Below are positions 42,794 to 55,599 of a stretch of 64,000 bases of DNA, one piece after another; position 1 is the first letter of the stretch; the number at the start of each line of letters is the position of its first letter. The stretch is from assembly GCA_002205965.3 (NCBI GenBank), contig NADL03000102.1, positions 1 through 64,000 on the forward strand, written 5' to 3'. A model generated the notes under the pieces. The model made no database searches, had not been told where the DNA came from, and worked only from the letters and a program-made list of their open reading frames with translations. The stretch is from Kappaphycus alvarezii. Taxonomy: Eukaryota > Rhodophyta > Florideophyceae > Gigartinales > Solieriaceae. Position numbers and translations under genes: made by a program.

Positions 42794-44426
42794 CTATCCG
42801 AGCCAGAAGCGGTTGAGTTGTCCTCGGTTGATCGCGACAGAAGTTCGTTGTTCTATGAGCGAACTGATAATAATGAACAAGCGATCGCGCTCAAAGGCAG
42901 GGCTACTGCCTTTCCGTAGAGCGATGTACTCAGCAATTCTGGACAGACCTCGTTCGGCACCGGGATCGGCAGAACCGTATATATCGACAGCCACCGTGTG
43001 GAGTTCGATACGTAGTTCGGCGCAGAGGTGGCCATAGCGGAGAGATTTCGCGCGCTCAGATGCAGTAAGGGCAGCGAGGGGCGTGTGAATCCGCTGTTGG
43101 GAGTATGGAGCGGAGTGGGAGCTGATGACAGTGACGTCGTAGCCATGCGGGACGGGAGAGAACTGGACATCATCGATGTAGATGTCGAGGCGGCGGCGGG
43201 AATTGGAGGGTTGGGTCAAGTCTTGCGGGAAGGTCCATTCCCGGACAGGGCGAATTCCAATTGATAAGCGTGATACCTCGGAAATGAGGCGGTCGCGAAC
43301 ACAATTGCGGCGCCGAATGGAGCCGTCGGCGCAGGGACAGACAGAGGCATGGTGTCCGTAGGAATCCAGGGTGGGGAGAGTGCGGAAGTGGGAGGCGGCG
43401 CAAAAGGTGCAGGGTTGTGTGCCAGAGAAGATAGGGACACCAAGACGGAGGCAAACCATGGTTCGCCATACTTCAGGAGGGGCCCGGGTACCGAGATGGC
43501 TCTGCGAGAGGTTGTGAAAGGGACGAGAGGCGTGGGAAGAAGCGACGGAAGCTAGGCGGCGGAGTAGCCGGGAACCTTCGGAAAAGGAGATGTCGACGGA
43601 GGAGAGAAGTCTGGCACGAAGCGCCTTTGTGATCTAAGCAGTAGCGATTCTCTGGAAGTCAGACAGGTCGGGGAAGAAGAGACGCGGAGGCCAGCAACGA
43701 CGGCGCGGGGGGGGGGGACTGTCGGAGAGGCTGTATTTGGCCCGGATAGAGGCGAGAGGCGTTGAGATCAAGGGCGAGACGTCGAAGCAATCACCGAGGA
43801 GGAGGCGAAGAAGTGGGTAGGAGGAGAGAACAGAGCCAGCGTAGCATGCCTCTGCGATGGTTTCGGTTAGGGGCAGCCCGAGCCCTCCCCATACGGAATG
43901 GAAGCTGGGCGGTGAGCCAGGTACTGTCTGGGAGACGACGGTGCATGTCTTCGAACACCCTTTGCATTCCAGAGTCAAAGGTTTGAGCTCCGGAAAGAGT
44001 GAGATGCGGCAGGGTGCAGCGAAGAACATAGATCAGGCGGCAGGAACTGGCGCAGTGTCTCAGTAGTTGGTAGCCCAGTTGAGGGTCATTCAATCCGGAG
44101 ATGCGCGACCAAACCTCGGAAACGTCATGTACGCGGGAGGCAAGAAAAGACTGGCAGCTTTGAGGGGTGCCGATTCGGGATCCGAGGACTGTCACGTAAT
44201 TGTGAGAACGTATCGTGCAGGGTATGGCACACCGAAGGGACGCGGGGAGGGGATCCGGGCCAGGACGCCATAGCGTTGTCTTCGCCATGTTGATAGGGAA
44301 ACCGAGTGGCTTTCCACGGTCTGAGATGAAGCGGAGAACCTCAGAAGCAAGGTTGACAGGGGCGATGACGATACCGTCGTTGGCGAACCAAGCGTTTAGG
44401 CGTATGGCGGGAAAGCGTGATGAGAG
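42794..44426 (-). pseudogene. LINE polyprotein, C-terminal part (RT end, zinc finger, endonuclease)
   Basis: Resumes directly after the LTR with SSRFPAIRLNAWFANDGIVI (FANDG in place of the usual xxDDG polymerase box), then LGFPINMAKTTLW, LGSRIGTP and a thumb helix QLGYQLLRHCASSCRL. A frame change follows near 43870. The zinc finger reads CTFCAASHFRTL with SYGHHASVC. The endonuclease has RRLDIYIDDVQFS and GYDVTVISSH, and the end reads VAVDIYGSADPGAE. The polymerase box with Asn instead of the first Asp would be inactive if real. Confidence 0.75.
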
Positions 44427-45800
44427 TGATAGGGATAAATCGGCGGGGGAAGAGATCCTCAAAACCAATTACCCCAAGAAGGAGGTGTTGCAAGCGACAA
44501 AACTGCTACCGTGGTATAGTTGAACGAACAAAAAGGAGTAGATAGGGAATACAGTTGAAAGGGCTACAAGCAAGTATGAAAGGGGCAAGTTCTACCCCCT
44601 ATGCTCAGTGACTAGCGTAAAATAAATGCTTCTTGGGTCTAAGGTTAACTCTCAACTTCCTACCTATTTGGGACTGGGCTTTAAGTTGTCTGCCAACTTG
44701 CTTGACCTCTCAAGTAGGAAGCACTTTACTCAGATTATACAGACTTTTCGGCTAGTCCCAAAGTCTCGAGAACGCATACTAAATACCATAAAATGGACTA
44801 AAACCAATGATTTGGACGATAGAGACTAGCAATAAGATACTTCCAATAAATGTCTACATCTACTCCTCACAATCTTCATTCTCAAGGCTAGAACCGAGCA
44901 GCTCCTGCAAAATATCCATGCTACCCATACAGTCCACACATATCCCTTCGAGCGGTTCGCAGCTTCGCAGCTTCCTGTGGCCTCTCCTGAAATATCTAGA
45001 CCACTAAAGATATCTTTATCCACTTACATGACCGGTTCCACCTGATCCTCCATTCCTGGCTGCCGCACCGCCCCAAAGTTCTCGGAGCTGCGGTCCAATT
45101 CCTGCACTTTCAACTCCTCCTCCACAGACCGAATTTTCCATCCCATCCCCGATCTCCTCATCCTTCTCCTGAGTCTCGTAAACCAGCTCAGGGGCCAACC
45201 ATTTCTCGAAGGACCCCCCGCTCTCCTCCTCGACTTTCTCAGTCTCATCCTCCCTTACCTCCGTCGCCTCTTCTTCTATAAAGAGGCGAAGAACGAACTC
45301 GATGATTTTCTTCTTAGTTTGCTGCCGGATGTAGTCACCGGCATCGGTTGGCCCGCAGGCGGCGAGACGCAGGCCATTGATGGGACGGGAAAGGCGGTTT
45401 TTGGAGATAGGGACAGAGGGGCGATCTGACGTCATATTTCTGGAAAAGGGGTGAGCGGGGTTGTGGATGTTGACAGAAAAGGTAATCAGCTTATCCAATT
45501 GTTGGTGGTAGGACTGATGCTTCAGCGACAATCTGCATGAATTCGGGGGCATCACAAAAATCTGCGTGATAAAATATCGGAACTGAATTTGAGAGGCGAA
45601 GTGACCACGAATTGAAAGGCATCTCTTTGAAGGAGGAGGACCAAATATTCAAACATAAAATAGAAAATGGAGTTGTACAGTGAATTTGGATTCATAAAGA
45701 AAAAAAAATTTAGAATTTTTTTTGGAAAGAAAAAGGTAGGACGATTGGTCAAGGACGGATTTCAAGATGCGAAGAGGACCTTTTTCGTTTCGACAGAGAG
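44422..45800 (-). mobile_element. Solo LTR, copy C, with 5-bp target duplication
   Basis: Spans 44427-45795 with GAGAG directly before (44422-44426) and after (45796-45800). On the plus strand it begins TGATAGGG and ends TTTCGACA. Read on the minus strand it aligns with copies A and B. It lies inside the LINE reverse transcriptase, and with one GAGAG removed the LINE reading runs straight through, which fixes the boundaries to the base. It lacks about 100 bp present in copy A near the first TATA-like site. Confidence 0.9.
45016..45435 (-). CDS. LTR-borne acidic-protein ORF, copy C (open)
   Basis: An ATG-started open frame of 139 codons: MTSDRPSVPISKNRLSRP, then INGLRLAACGPTDAGDYI, a basic helix KKKIIEFVLRLFIEEE, an acidic segment with KVEEESGGSFEKWLAPELVY, and a Gly-rich end. 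It matches the proteins of copies A and B from the first residue. The downstream DIFSGLDIS-like end found in the others lies beyond its stop. Function unknown. It is not gag, pol or env as far as recognised. Confidence 0.5.
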   Translation of the reverse strand: MTSDRPSVPISKNRLSRPINGLRLAACGPTDAGDYIRQQTKKKIIEFVLRLFIEEEATEVREDETEKVEEESGGSFEKWLAPELVYETQEKDEEIGDGMENSVCGGGVESAGIGPQLRELWGGAAARNGGSGGTGHVSG

Positions 45801-46640
45801 CTGAGTGACCAATGGATGGATGCCAAGGGCGAACAGGATGCTTCCGAGCGGATCTCCCTGGTGGGTGCTTGTGCGACTGTGCAGGATGTGTGAACCGAGC
45901 ATGAGCGTGGAATCACCTCCATACAAGTAGTGCACAAACCGGGCGAGGTCGGGGATATGCTTAGCCGTCTCGAGCAGAATGTTGTGGCGCTCGATGTTGT
46001 TGAACGCGTTTGACGCGTCAATTTGAAGGAGACCGAAGCTGGCGCTGTCGGGGCGGATGGAGAGAACCCGTTTCGCATGAATGATGGCCTCTGTTCTGTG
46101 GCGGACTCCGCCGGCGAGCTGGTGAGGAAGTAAATAAGAGACGACGGTGGTTTTTGTAGAAAAGCGCCGAGCGACGAGGCGACAGATGAAGCGTCGGAGA
46201 ACCGTACCCATGGCGTAGGGGCGGAGACTTTCGCGGCAAGCCTTTGGGATGCCGAGTAGGGTAGCCCCGGCGAAGAGATGACGGAGCTCAGTTGGGATTC
46301 GGCCGTCTACGGCAGAGTTCACAAAGATTTTGAGCTGAGACAGGGCGGAGCGATCTGCGGTATCACCGCCTGGTGCATGGGAGAGGGATTTGAAGACGGA
46401 TGGGAGGAGGCCGCCAGGGCCCGGAGAGCTGTGGTGTGGTAGGAAGGCGAGCTGACGGCGAACCTCGGCCTCCGTAAAGACAAAGACGGGGGGCAGCAAG
46501 TGGCGCGGAGTGGGGGTAACCGGGACACTTGGAGAGGGATGCAGGGAAGCAAGGAGGGATTTGTTACGGAGAGTAGCCGGTGCCGCTGAGGTGGTAGAGC
46601 AGAGTGCAGCGACAGCCTTAGTGAGGGCCCCCTGCGGAAC
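45796..46640 (-). pseudogene. LINE polyprotein, reverse transcriptase N-terminal part
   Basis: Reads VFVFTEAEVRRQLAF, SSPGPGGLLPSVFKSL, then a palm start with LRPYAMGTVLRRFICRL, the catalytic box LLQIDASNAFNNIER, and the substrate loop STHQGDPLGSILFALGIHP. It stops where the LTR is inserted. Upstream the same frame stays open to about 46640 (YPILCVPQGALTKAV), so the coding region began further 5'. No APE-type endonuclease was found upstream, consistent with the C-terminal restriction-like endonuclease. Confidence 0.8.
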
Positions 46641-47299
46641 ACAGAGAATTGGGTAAGTAGGAGATGAACGGGATCGAAAGTTGAAAGATGGAGAGGATGG
46701 AGGGACAAGATTCGGAGTGGTAACTGGCGATCGGCCGGTATGAAGGTTCCACGCGAGGCCTACTGGTCATCGTCCTTAGACTCCGGAATCGGAACGTGTT
46801 CAAGTACGGAGTATCCGGCGCCCGAGTATTGTGGATTCTGGTAGCACAGTGTCGCATCGACAATGTCCAGCTCCGATACCAACTGTAAACGCAGCAGCAA
46901 AGGAAGGTCAATACAGCTGGCCAGGAGCGGTAGGAAGAGCGAGCAGGACGGTAAGAAGTGAATAAGCGAGCAAGACGGTACGAGGGAGTAAAGCGAGGGA
47001 GAAGAGAAGAGTGTGGGAAGCAAGCGCTACTTCGGTGCTAGTTGAAGCGAACGAGGATGTGTAATCCGGGCAAAAGATTTCAACGGAAGAACAAGATGAG
47101 GGACCAGAAGATGAGGATGCGATTACTCTTGTGATGGAACCTGTGAGTCGCAGGTTGGGCAATAAATGGCAATGAATGGATATAATGGCGTGCGATAGCA
47201 TAAATGGCACTTGATGGCAATGAATTGAGGAGGTGAAAGGGTCGGTAATGATAGATACAAAGATCAAAAGCGTTTTTCGGGTGTATCTGGAGACCTGAA

Positions 47300-50200
47300 A
47301 ACACAGAAGTTCATGCCCTAATAAATCGACAATGGGTCATTCTCAGACTCTGAAACTCCTTCAGGAGGTGAAACGCGAGTATTATACCCTTTTTGGGTTC
47401 GTTTCTTAATTGGTTTATAATTCTTGAACAACTGGGCTTCCAAAATCCATGAGTGGTATAACAATCAGAAAATTGTGGCATTAGGGATATAATATTTCGA
47501 ACTTTTTTTGACATTGAAGAAGAATAGGATCTAATAAATGAGATTAAAGTTCATTGAAGGAATAATTTAAATGCAAAGAATGCCTTTAATGGATATTTTC
47601 TACTAAACTATGTACTTTTCAGTAAAAACGTGAATTGATTTCGCGATCCTACTCGAAACTCAACCACAATTGCGATTTGGAACGTGTAAGACGGGTAAAG
47701 CTAGATTAGGGTACAAAATTCATGAGCTTCTGTTTTTCAATCCGCTGAGACAGATTCGAACTATTTACTCATTATATAAGTGTAAACTTTTTGATTTCCT
47801 GGACTTTCAGTTATCACTTTTAATGTTTGAACTTCCGCACAGGTTACAATGATTCGAATACTTTCAAAAGTTATTATTCCCATAATTTAACTACGAAAAC
47901 GTATTTCAAATGTAAAATTGTTATGTGGAACATGTGGAATCATTTTCAGACTCCTTATCATAAATATCTCGTTTTCTTTGAGGGGATACTTCATGAATAT
48001 TTCTTTAAAAGAGGAAACATGTCCAAGTAAGTACTGAATTTTTATTAGTTAACTAGTTTTCAAACAAATAATGAACAGTTTGTTTATTCGAAATGCAGAC
48101 GCATGTACCTAATATTCCTAATATGGACCTCCGATTTGATCATGGGGAAGAAATGTTACTAGTTGAGCATCATTCGTCAAACTCATTTGATTTTAATCCT
48201 GATCAGGCGGGGGTTGAAATTATTCACTTCGACAAGATGAAATTAAATCTGACTGAGGTCGAATTGGTAAAAAAAAATAGGAAGGAGACCTTTTATATAT
48301 ATTTTTGAATTATATGCTCCTAGCGGGGTAGATTTAGATACTTTTCAAAATGAAAATCAATAGAATAAAATACTTATTTTAATTTAAAAAGCATCATTTA
48401 AACGAATGAAGCCTCTGAACTGAAGTTTCTGAAAATTTTCCCGTGTTTTTCAGAAATGGAAGGATACGAAAATGTTGAGATATAAAGTATTAATTTTAGT
48501 AATTTCGTTGATTCTATAAAGCTCCGACTCTTTATGAATCTTTTATCCTACTTCTGATGCCCTTCGCTTCGCTTCTCGTTGTTTTGATCAATCAATCTCT
48601 TCAATTTTTTTTGATCCCCTGAACAGAAACAATGCAACAAGAATTATACTTGTTCCCTCAAACCCGCCATTTGACGGTTGGAAAGCACCAATCTATAGTC
48701 AAGCAGCCAATAATTAATTCTTCGTTATTTTGACGTCGAGGAGATGAAGTAATGGTACCTCATAATTAATACCTCGGGAATAAGAGACAGAAGGTTACTT
48801 TTAGTTACTGTTTTTAGAAGAATTATTTAAAAGCGAAGAACTATCGGAAGAATTAATATGTAAAGGTGTAAGGGACGTATGTTTAGTTTAAATGGTGCAT
48901 AAATCTTTACTAACTATAGCTCTGCAAACAATGTCGATTGAAGAAGCAATAATGCAATAAAATGCAGTTTTAATCTCTCATGTGTCTCCCGCGTTCTTCA
49001 TATATTCAGTTTTCCTTACAACATAAGAAATATTTTTTTTGGTCAACGCTGAATATAATTTACTTCCTTAGTTTGGTGGCTTCAAATGGTACAAAACTTG
49101 GCTTTGAAAAGTTTCCATTTTCATCTCTTCTCAATTGGAACCATGAAAAATATGGTTTCATGATCGTACAAACATTTTTGCAAATCACTGCTAATAACTG
49201 TTAAGGAACGGAAACTCTTATTTAATAAAAAAACCTTTTTCTACTTCGTAAAACATTTTTCAGGAAACCCAATTTTAATAATAGCTAATATAAAATTCAG
49301 GGGTTTGAGACACATTTCCCGGTCTTCCTTACTTGTTTCTCCGCAGTTTCCCTTGAAATGATTTCTAAATATTTGATGATTTTTAAATATTACAACTATA
49401 CGGTTCAAGAGCAGAAACACTTAAAAATACTGGAAATTATTTTTTAAAATATTGATTTCCAAGAGAAATTCATAGTCTTTCCCGCTTCTAAAATTAATCA
49501 ATGTCTTAAAAAATTTTAATAAACTACCTCAGAATTCTTCTGTTACTTCTAGATGCTCAACAATGCGCCCAGAATGCTTCTTGACTTTTGAATGAGCGAA
49601 ATCACGTGTCAATGTCCAATCACGTGTAAATTTTCAAGTAGAGAATAATTACTACCACATGCCATCTTCAAAGACCGAAAAAGGACAGTTAATAACTAGT
49701 TTCTCCTCTATAGCACCTGAAAAGTTCATGAAAATGACTTGGTCTATTATTCCATCAAATAATGGCAATTTGGTGTCATTACTAATTCTTTGAAGAATAT
49801 TTTCTCTCGTTTTCATATCGAGAGAAAATACCGATTAGAAGTCCCAAACTAAATGCGGGTTTAAATTAATAGCATGCGATATTACTAATTGTTTTTCAAG
49901 TTACGGCGAGCTCTAGTATATAAAAGTTTTCCGGAACTTCGTCAAAATTTTAATAAACTGATGTAATAAGTATATTCCTAACTAGAGTAAAATCCAGACT
50001 AAGCTCCTTTCATGTCTTTTTAATGCTTAAAATTGAATCTATTGTGAAAGAGAATAATACTTTCTCAAAAATCATACTGATTCCAATTATTAGCTTAGTT
50101 TCGAGGATTGTGTTACACTATGAATGAATAAGAATATTAAGGCTAAGAAAAAAAGTTTTTACTACCCATAAACTTTTTTTTTCAACTTTCTACCACCAAA

Positions 50201-53200
50201 ATGGTCTGTAACTGATTATGAGTAATTTATGTGGATTTAATACTGAAGCATTCGAATCTATTTTGCCTCAATAACTTAAGAGCAGTCACAAATCGTTGAT
50301 CAATACCGTTTATTTTTATATATCAGCCTCTTTCCTTCCTTTCAAAACCTCTTCATCTCTTGAGTTGAGTCTCTATGCCATTTAAGACTTCCATAGTCCT
50401 AGCCCATATTCCAGAATATTTCGTTTACCCAAATAGTTCATATATTTTAAAGCATCTAATTTTACAGTTCTGGGGCTGTTTTGTTCTCAAATAATGTATT
50501 ACTCTGCCTCTTATAATTTTTTGGAGGGTCGGCTCGAAAACAATATCAATTTACGATTGATCCCGTACGGCGAAATGAATTTCTTTTTTCGCTAAAAAGG
50601 TTCATTTCCTGATTTTAAAGTACTACATTTTAAATTATTATATTTCGCTTTTTACCCAAGTTTTTTAAAAATTAATTTCAACTGTACTTTTCATGCTGTT
50701 CTATATTTAGGCACTCTTTCCTCACATTTTTGAAAGTGCCAGTTTCTGATTTTAATGGTACCAATTGTTTTTTAATTTATTCAGTTTGCCGCAGTTCTTA
50801 AAGTTTTGCATTTTCGGTGATAATCGCCCGATGTAATTTCGGTTATCAATGAAACTAGACCGTCATTTGAAGGTTCCTATTTTACAAAAACAATTGCCAG
50901 GCACTTACAGTTTTGCACAGCCCAATTTTGAACAGCTAATCTCCATCATATCTCAACAGGAGTTTTACTAATTTCTCAAACCCTTCTTAGAGCTCGAAGG
51001 GGTAATTTCTTATGTGTGCAACCTGCTGCAAAAAACTGCTGTTTCATTTATGTATTTAATTTTGAGAGAAAAGAAAGCAAGATCAACTCATAAGCTTTAT
51101 TTATTCTGAGGATTGTTGCAGATTGAAAAACTTCCATAGCCAGACTTTGTAAAAGGCGGATTTTTGTTTGCATTTGCTCTCATCACGCGGTGGGACTAAG
51201 AAAGAGAAATAAGTTCTAGAACTTTTAGGAAACGACAGTTGCCTCAGAAGGCTCTTGGGAAGTTTTGTTCCTTCTCTGTTCTTTTTTCGCAAGCCAGAGG
51301 GATCCATAAAGTTTACGTCGTCGTTGGAGAAATCACTGGACTCCATATTGTTAGATTTTTTAGCCTAAGGATCATTTAACTAGTCGTGAGGGCAGATGCT
51401 TCTACCATGAAGCAGTATAGCGCTGCCGCTCGGCCGTAATTGATCTTATTAGAAATGATTTGCAACTCCAAATGGGTTCCAGCCAATCCATACATCTCAA
51501 TAAAGACACGGCCCCTTTTTCCTCCTTTGAAAAGTGGAACACCAGGGACACTTCACAAAAAAACCTAGATCCGGTTTAACGACCATAACTGGATCGCATG
51601 AAATCGTTATTAGCATGGCTGGTATTCAACTTACCGTTTGAGATAGTTTTATTTTCACTTTTCCGTTCGTAATGATCCGACGGCAAAGTCGCAGATTTTT
51701 AAGTAGGTCCACTTTTTTGAAACTGCAGGCCATTGGGGATATATCCTTTCTATATCCAGGTTGATCATGGAAGCTTACTATATTCTTTTCAATCTCCTAT
51801 TCGGTCACAACGCATCTAGTAATGTAGAGCAAAAATGGGGAATATTTTTGAAGTCACGATGTTCAATACTGAAATAAGTCGTGTCCGACTTTATATGTAA
51901 AGATAACCTTTAAAAGTAAAATTCTACTCAAATTTTATTGCTTTAGTCACATGAATCCCAAAATACAGAGATTTCTTATTTTAAATTTTATTTTCACTTA
52001 TTGCAGATCTTTTAGTATATCATACAACAATAATTTCATATAATAAAAATTGTGGGCCTTTATTTTTATGGGATCAATTTCAAGGAAGCCGTTAAGGGTT
52101 AGTAGGCTAGAATCCTCATTCTACATCAGCGATCAAAGTAGTCTGGTCTTGAGTACTGTGCTTCACCAGTAGAAATAGAGCATCCTAAATAGTTTTTCCT
52201 CTGGAGATGGCGATATTCATACCGTATTCCAACATATAGATAATTACACTACTGAAAGTAGTATTCTAATAAATGAAAGTCACTTAAGGTGTTTATACCC
52301 AAATAACAGGTTTTATTACCAAATAACTAATGAGCTTCATCGATAAGTACCAACCAGAACAAAAGTGTAAGAAAATTGAATTTTCAATCTTCATTTATTT
52401 ATATTATCTAATTTCCGTCCTATTACATGCCATGAAAGGCAGAAATTAAAAAATGATCCATTTTACCCCATGAATTTACAATATCTACCGATATATATAT
52501 CTAACGTTCTTCTCATCTCTATGAATTTCTTGGACACTTCAGTGACTGAAACGCTTTCAGTCTCTCCGATAAATATAGATAAACAAGGAAATTATATCGT
52601 AAATTTACTTTAACTTTCCAACGACCGCTTCAAAGTTTATTTCGTTTTAAATAAACTCGTGAACATATATCAAGAACTAATTATCAGAGTCCATTAATAT
52701 CAGCTTTTCAACTATATAAAAGATCGTATTGTGGTCTCTATGAGCACTTCTAACTATGTGGGCTATTAGTCTTGAAAATAGGGAGATTATAAAGGACAAG
52801 ATAGTAACCGAGTAGGTTCCGTGACTTTCGACGGTGCTCAAATGGACAAAATTTTAATTTTCTCCGCTAAAGTTACGTAGTTTTCAGAAGATCTGTAACT
52901 ATTCCATCCCAGAACTCAACCTTTTCGGATTTTTTCCTATCTTTAAACCACAGTAAAAAGGTACAAACATTATACCCTGGAAGCATTGCAGAGTTACTTG
53001 TTTGAAAATAGAAAGCAAAACAGCTTAAGTTGAAAATAAAATTACAGTAACAGATGTGTCCTGAAGCGTCGTCGTAGCGGCAGCAAAAATGTGACCACTC
53101 AAGACTAAGTGTCTCCAAACCAGAAAACTTTTTTCGCTTACTCCAAACAAAACTTTTCGCAATCGTTGGTAACTCAGGAATCATTTCTTGATCATTGCTT

Positions 53201-55550
53201 TGTATCAAAATAGAGCCGCCAAGTAGCTTCATATGGTAAAACTATTATCTTTCAGTTTTTTATTATTAACTGTGCCAAATTTCAAATATTCGTCATCGAT
53301 TTTCTCACTCCTTAATTTGCCAATCTGATCTATCAATTAAATATTTTTGCAAATGATTAATAATTTGCGTCACTATAAGGTAAAACGCTTGATATATAGT
53401 GTACACCTATTTAATAACATCTAAATTCAAAACTGATATACTGAACTGTGGTAGTAATAGTTATTTCGAGAGGATGGAAAAATTTTGAACGATCGTCTCA
53501 GGAAGTTAATTCTTCAATTTATTCCGTTCCGGGAAACTTTTTTCTAATTTTACAGGTCTCCTTCATTGATTCATATTTGACTAATTTGGACTAAAGATTT
53601 ATTTGCAGTTATAATGAAAATTAGAACAAGGGGAAGAACATCCCTCCATTGCTACATTCGACAGAGAATAACCTCACTATTTGTGCCAATTTCGTGCAAA
53701 ATTTCATATAGAGTCACATATTTGGATAAAAAGGGTAGAAAGTACCATTTTTAAATAAAAGACACAGCCAATATATCCCGAAATCATAATTAAATATACA
53801 GATTTAAATATTTTCACGTTCAGGCCCAAAACAAAAAAGCTTTTAAGGTAGAAGATTTCATAATTTAGTTTTCCATTTTTCACATATACTTTTTCTTGCA
53901 CCTCTCGATCAACCTATTCCCTACATTCACGCGTTGCCTCGTTTTTTTAAAAATTTACCCAGCATAAATTACATCAATGATGAAATTTCACGTATTAATT
54001 CGAAATACAACTGGTTTCAAAAAGAAGAAAGGCTTTTGTCAGCATCAAAACCGACTTCAAGGTCACAGTCTTACGTTAATTTAGTGGCAGTATAAAAAAA
54101 AAGGTAAAATTAAATTTTATACCTACAACAGAATATTATTTGCATGTCTGCATCGAAGAGCTCGTTGCGGAAGTCCTTTATGTGCAACGTGAAGAAATTA
54201 CACCCATTTTTGAAAGAATCGAAAACACATTATCATAAACCACAGCTTATCTTATCCAAACACTTTCTGAGACTTGCATGATCAATCCAAGAAAACATTT
54301 TTTCAATTCATAAACAGAGAAAAATTGGTTTCCAAAAGTTATTGGTATTTGAAAAGAACCTGAGAATATCGAAAACATTTTGGGTAGACGTAGCCCGCTG
54401 TCGAATTTCTGAAAGCGAAGTATAACATCGGCAAAATTGCTAAGAATTAATTAAGAAGAAATGATGCACCAGGTCGTGAACTAATTTAGATCTATTTAGA
54501 GAAAAATTCCGAACAGGCAGGTAAACAAGTCGTAAAAATATTCCGTACGCAATAAAAAGCAAATTTAGTATTACTTTTGTTATAATGAAATTGGAAAAGG
54601 TTTCTTATCATCCGGAGATGTTTTTTTTCAAATAATGGGCATACTTTTGAGCTCGATAGAGATCTCTTAGTATCGAAAAGGAGTTATACATAACCCGATA
54701 AAAATTGGCCAAAATTGAGATTGAAAGCAGTTAATAGAAAAAATAGCTATAGGGTTAAAACAGAATGAGCCATTACAATTTTGATGTCAAAATGATTAAA
54801 TAGTATTGTATGTAAAGCAAAACTGGGAATTTTCATCAAAGTAAATGTAAAATATGTTGTTCTAATTGCACCATAAAAACATCTATATGCTTTTTTATGT
54901 CAGCAACAGTTTGATGAAGCTTTCTTTATCACCATATACTCAAAAATTCAACTTTTGAGAAGTTCTGATTGAAACTCTTTCCCATACTTTAAATATTCAA
55001 TCCGCGAAAAAGTGTAAATAGGTAGAATTTGCGGGTGTGATCAAATTGTTCTCATTCATAAAATATCCTCTTTGTAGTTATTGAACTCAGAACTTCTTTG
55101 CACAAGAAATCTATGCAGTAAAGTTTCAATTTATATCTTCCACTTTCAACAGAAATATTGTACTTCAAAGCCCTATTTTAGGGATTTATTACACCTTCGC
55201 ACTGAAGAGCATGTGTCTTTTGACCTCTAAAGTCAACGCATTGTAGAACATATTCGCGACCGTGGCCGTTTAAATTATAAATATTTTCTACAAAGAATCC
55301 TATTTTCGAATGAGTTCTTGCTCCTCTTATTCTTCAATAGGTCTCTAGACCAAAGACTGGGTGATAGATCAATCATTTGATAAATGATGATCGACTTCGA
55401 CTGATTTTGTATCATTGAATCCAAGAGGAATGATACGGTAATTCAAGGAATTTACTCTACCCTCTTGTCGTATAGCGCGAGCCATTTAGTAATGTGTGGC
55501 CATTCCCGAATATAAAAATCAATAAAATTAAATCAAATAATTAGTCAGAC
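47300..55550. other. A+T-rich block without convincing genes
   Basis: From about 47.3 kb the base composition changes abruptly to strongly A/T-rich (roughly two-thirds or more by eye) with frequent TTTAAA, AATTAA and TTATT words, and it ends near 55.5 kb. The longest frames (47827-48030, 48093-48308, 51101-51346, 52873-53232 minus) are short and match nothing known. No transposon protein, tRNA or rRNA could be recognised. The flanks on both sides are LINEs. Confidence 0.7.
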
Positions 55551-55599
55551 GCTAGCTTTGCTACGGAAAAGAGAGAAACTGGGACCTTATTTGAACATT

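Larger units (their letters stand above)
42730..47000 (-). mobile_element. Second LINE lineage with restriction-like endonuclease, split by LTR copy C
   Basis: A minus-strand non-LTR retrotransposon. The reverse transcriptase begins near 46500-46640, is interrupted at 45796 by a solo LTR, resumes at 44426, and is followed by a zinc finger and endonuclease ending at a stop near 42794. The zinc finger/endonuclease part has the same order as the LINE tail at 17.2-18.1 kb. It differs clearly from the 37.4-40.1 kb LINE, so two lineages coexist. Several frameshifts separate the coding pieces. The 5' end is not defined (roughly 47.0-47.3 kb). Confidence 0.8.

Noticed and set aside
48093-48308. 71-codon frame in the A+T-rich block as a possible gene
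   Set aside because: No family likeness and too short; expected by chance in 8 kb of open A+T-rich sequence on two strands.
52873-53232. 119-codon minus-strand frame in the A+T-rich block
   Set aside because: The longest frame of the block but without a recognised domain, start context or neighbours; kept only as a note.
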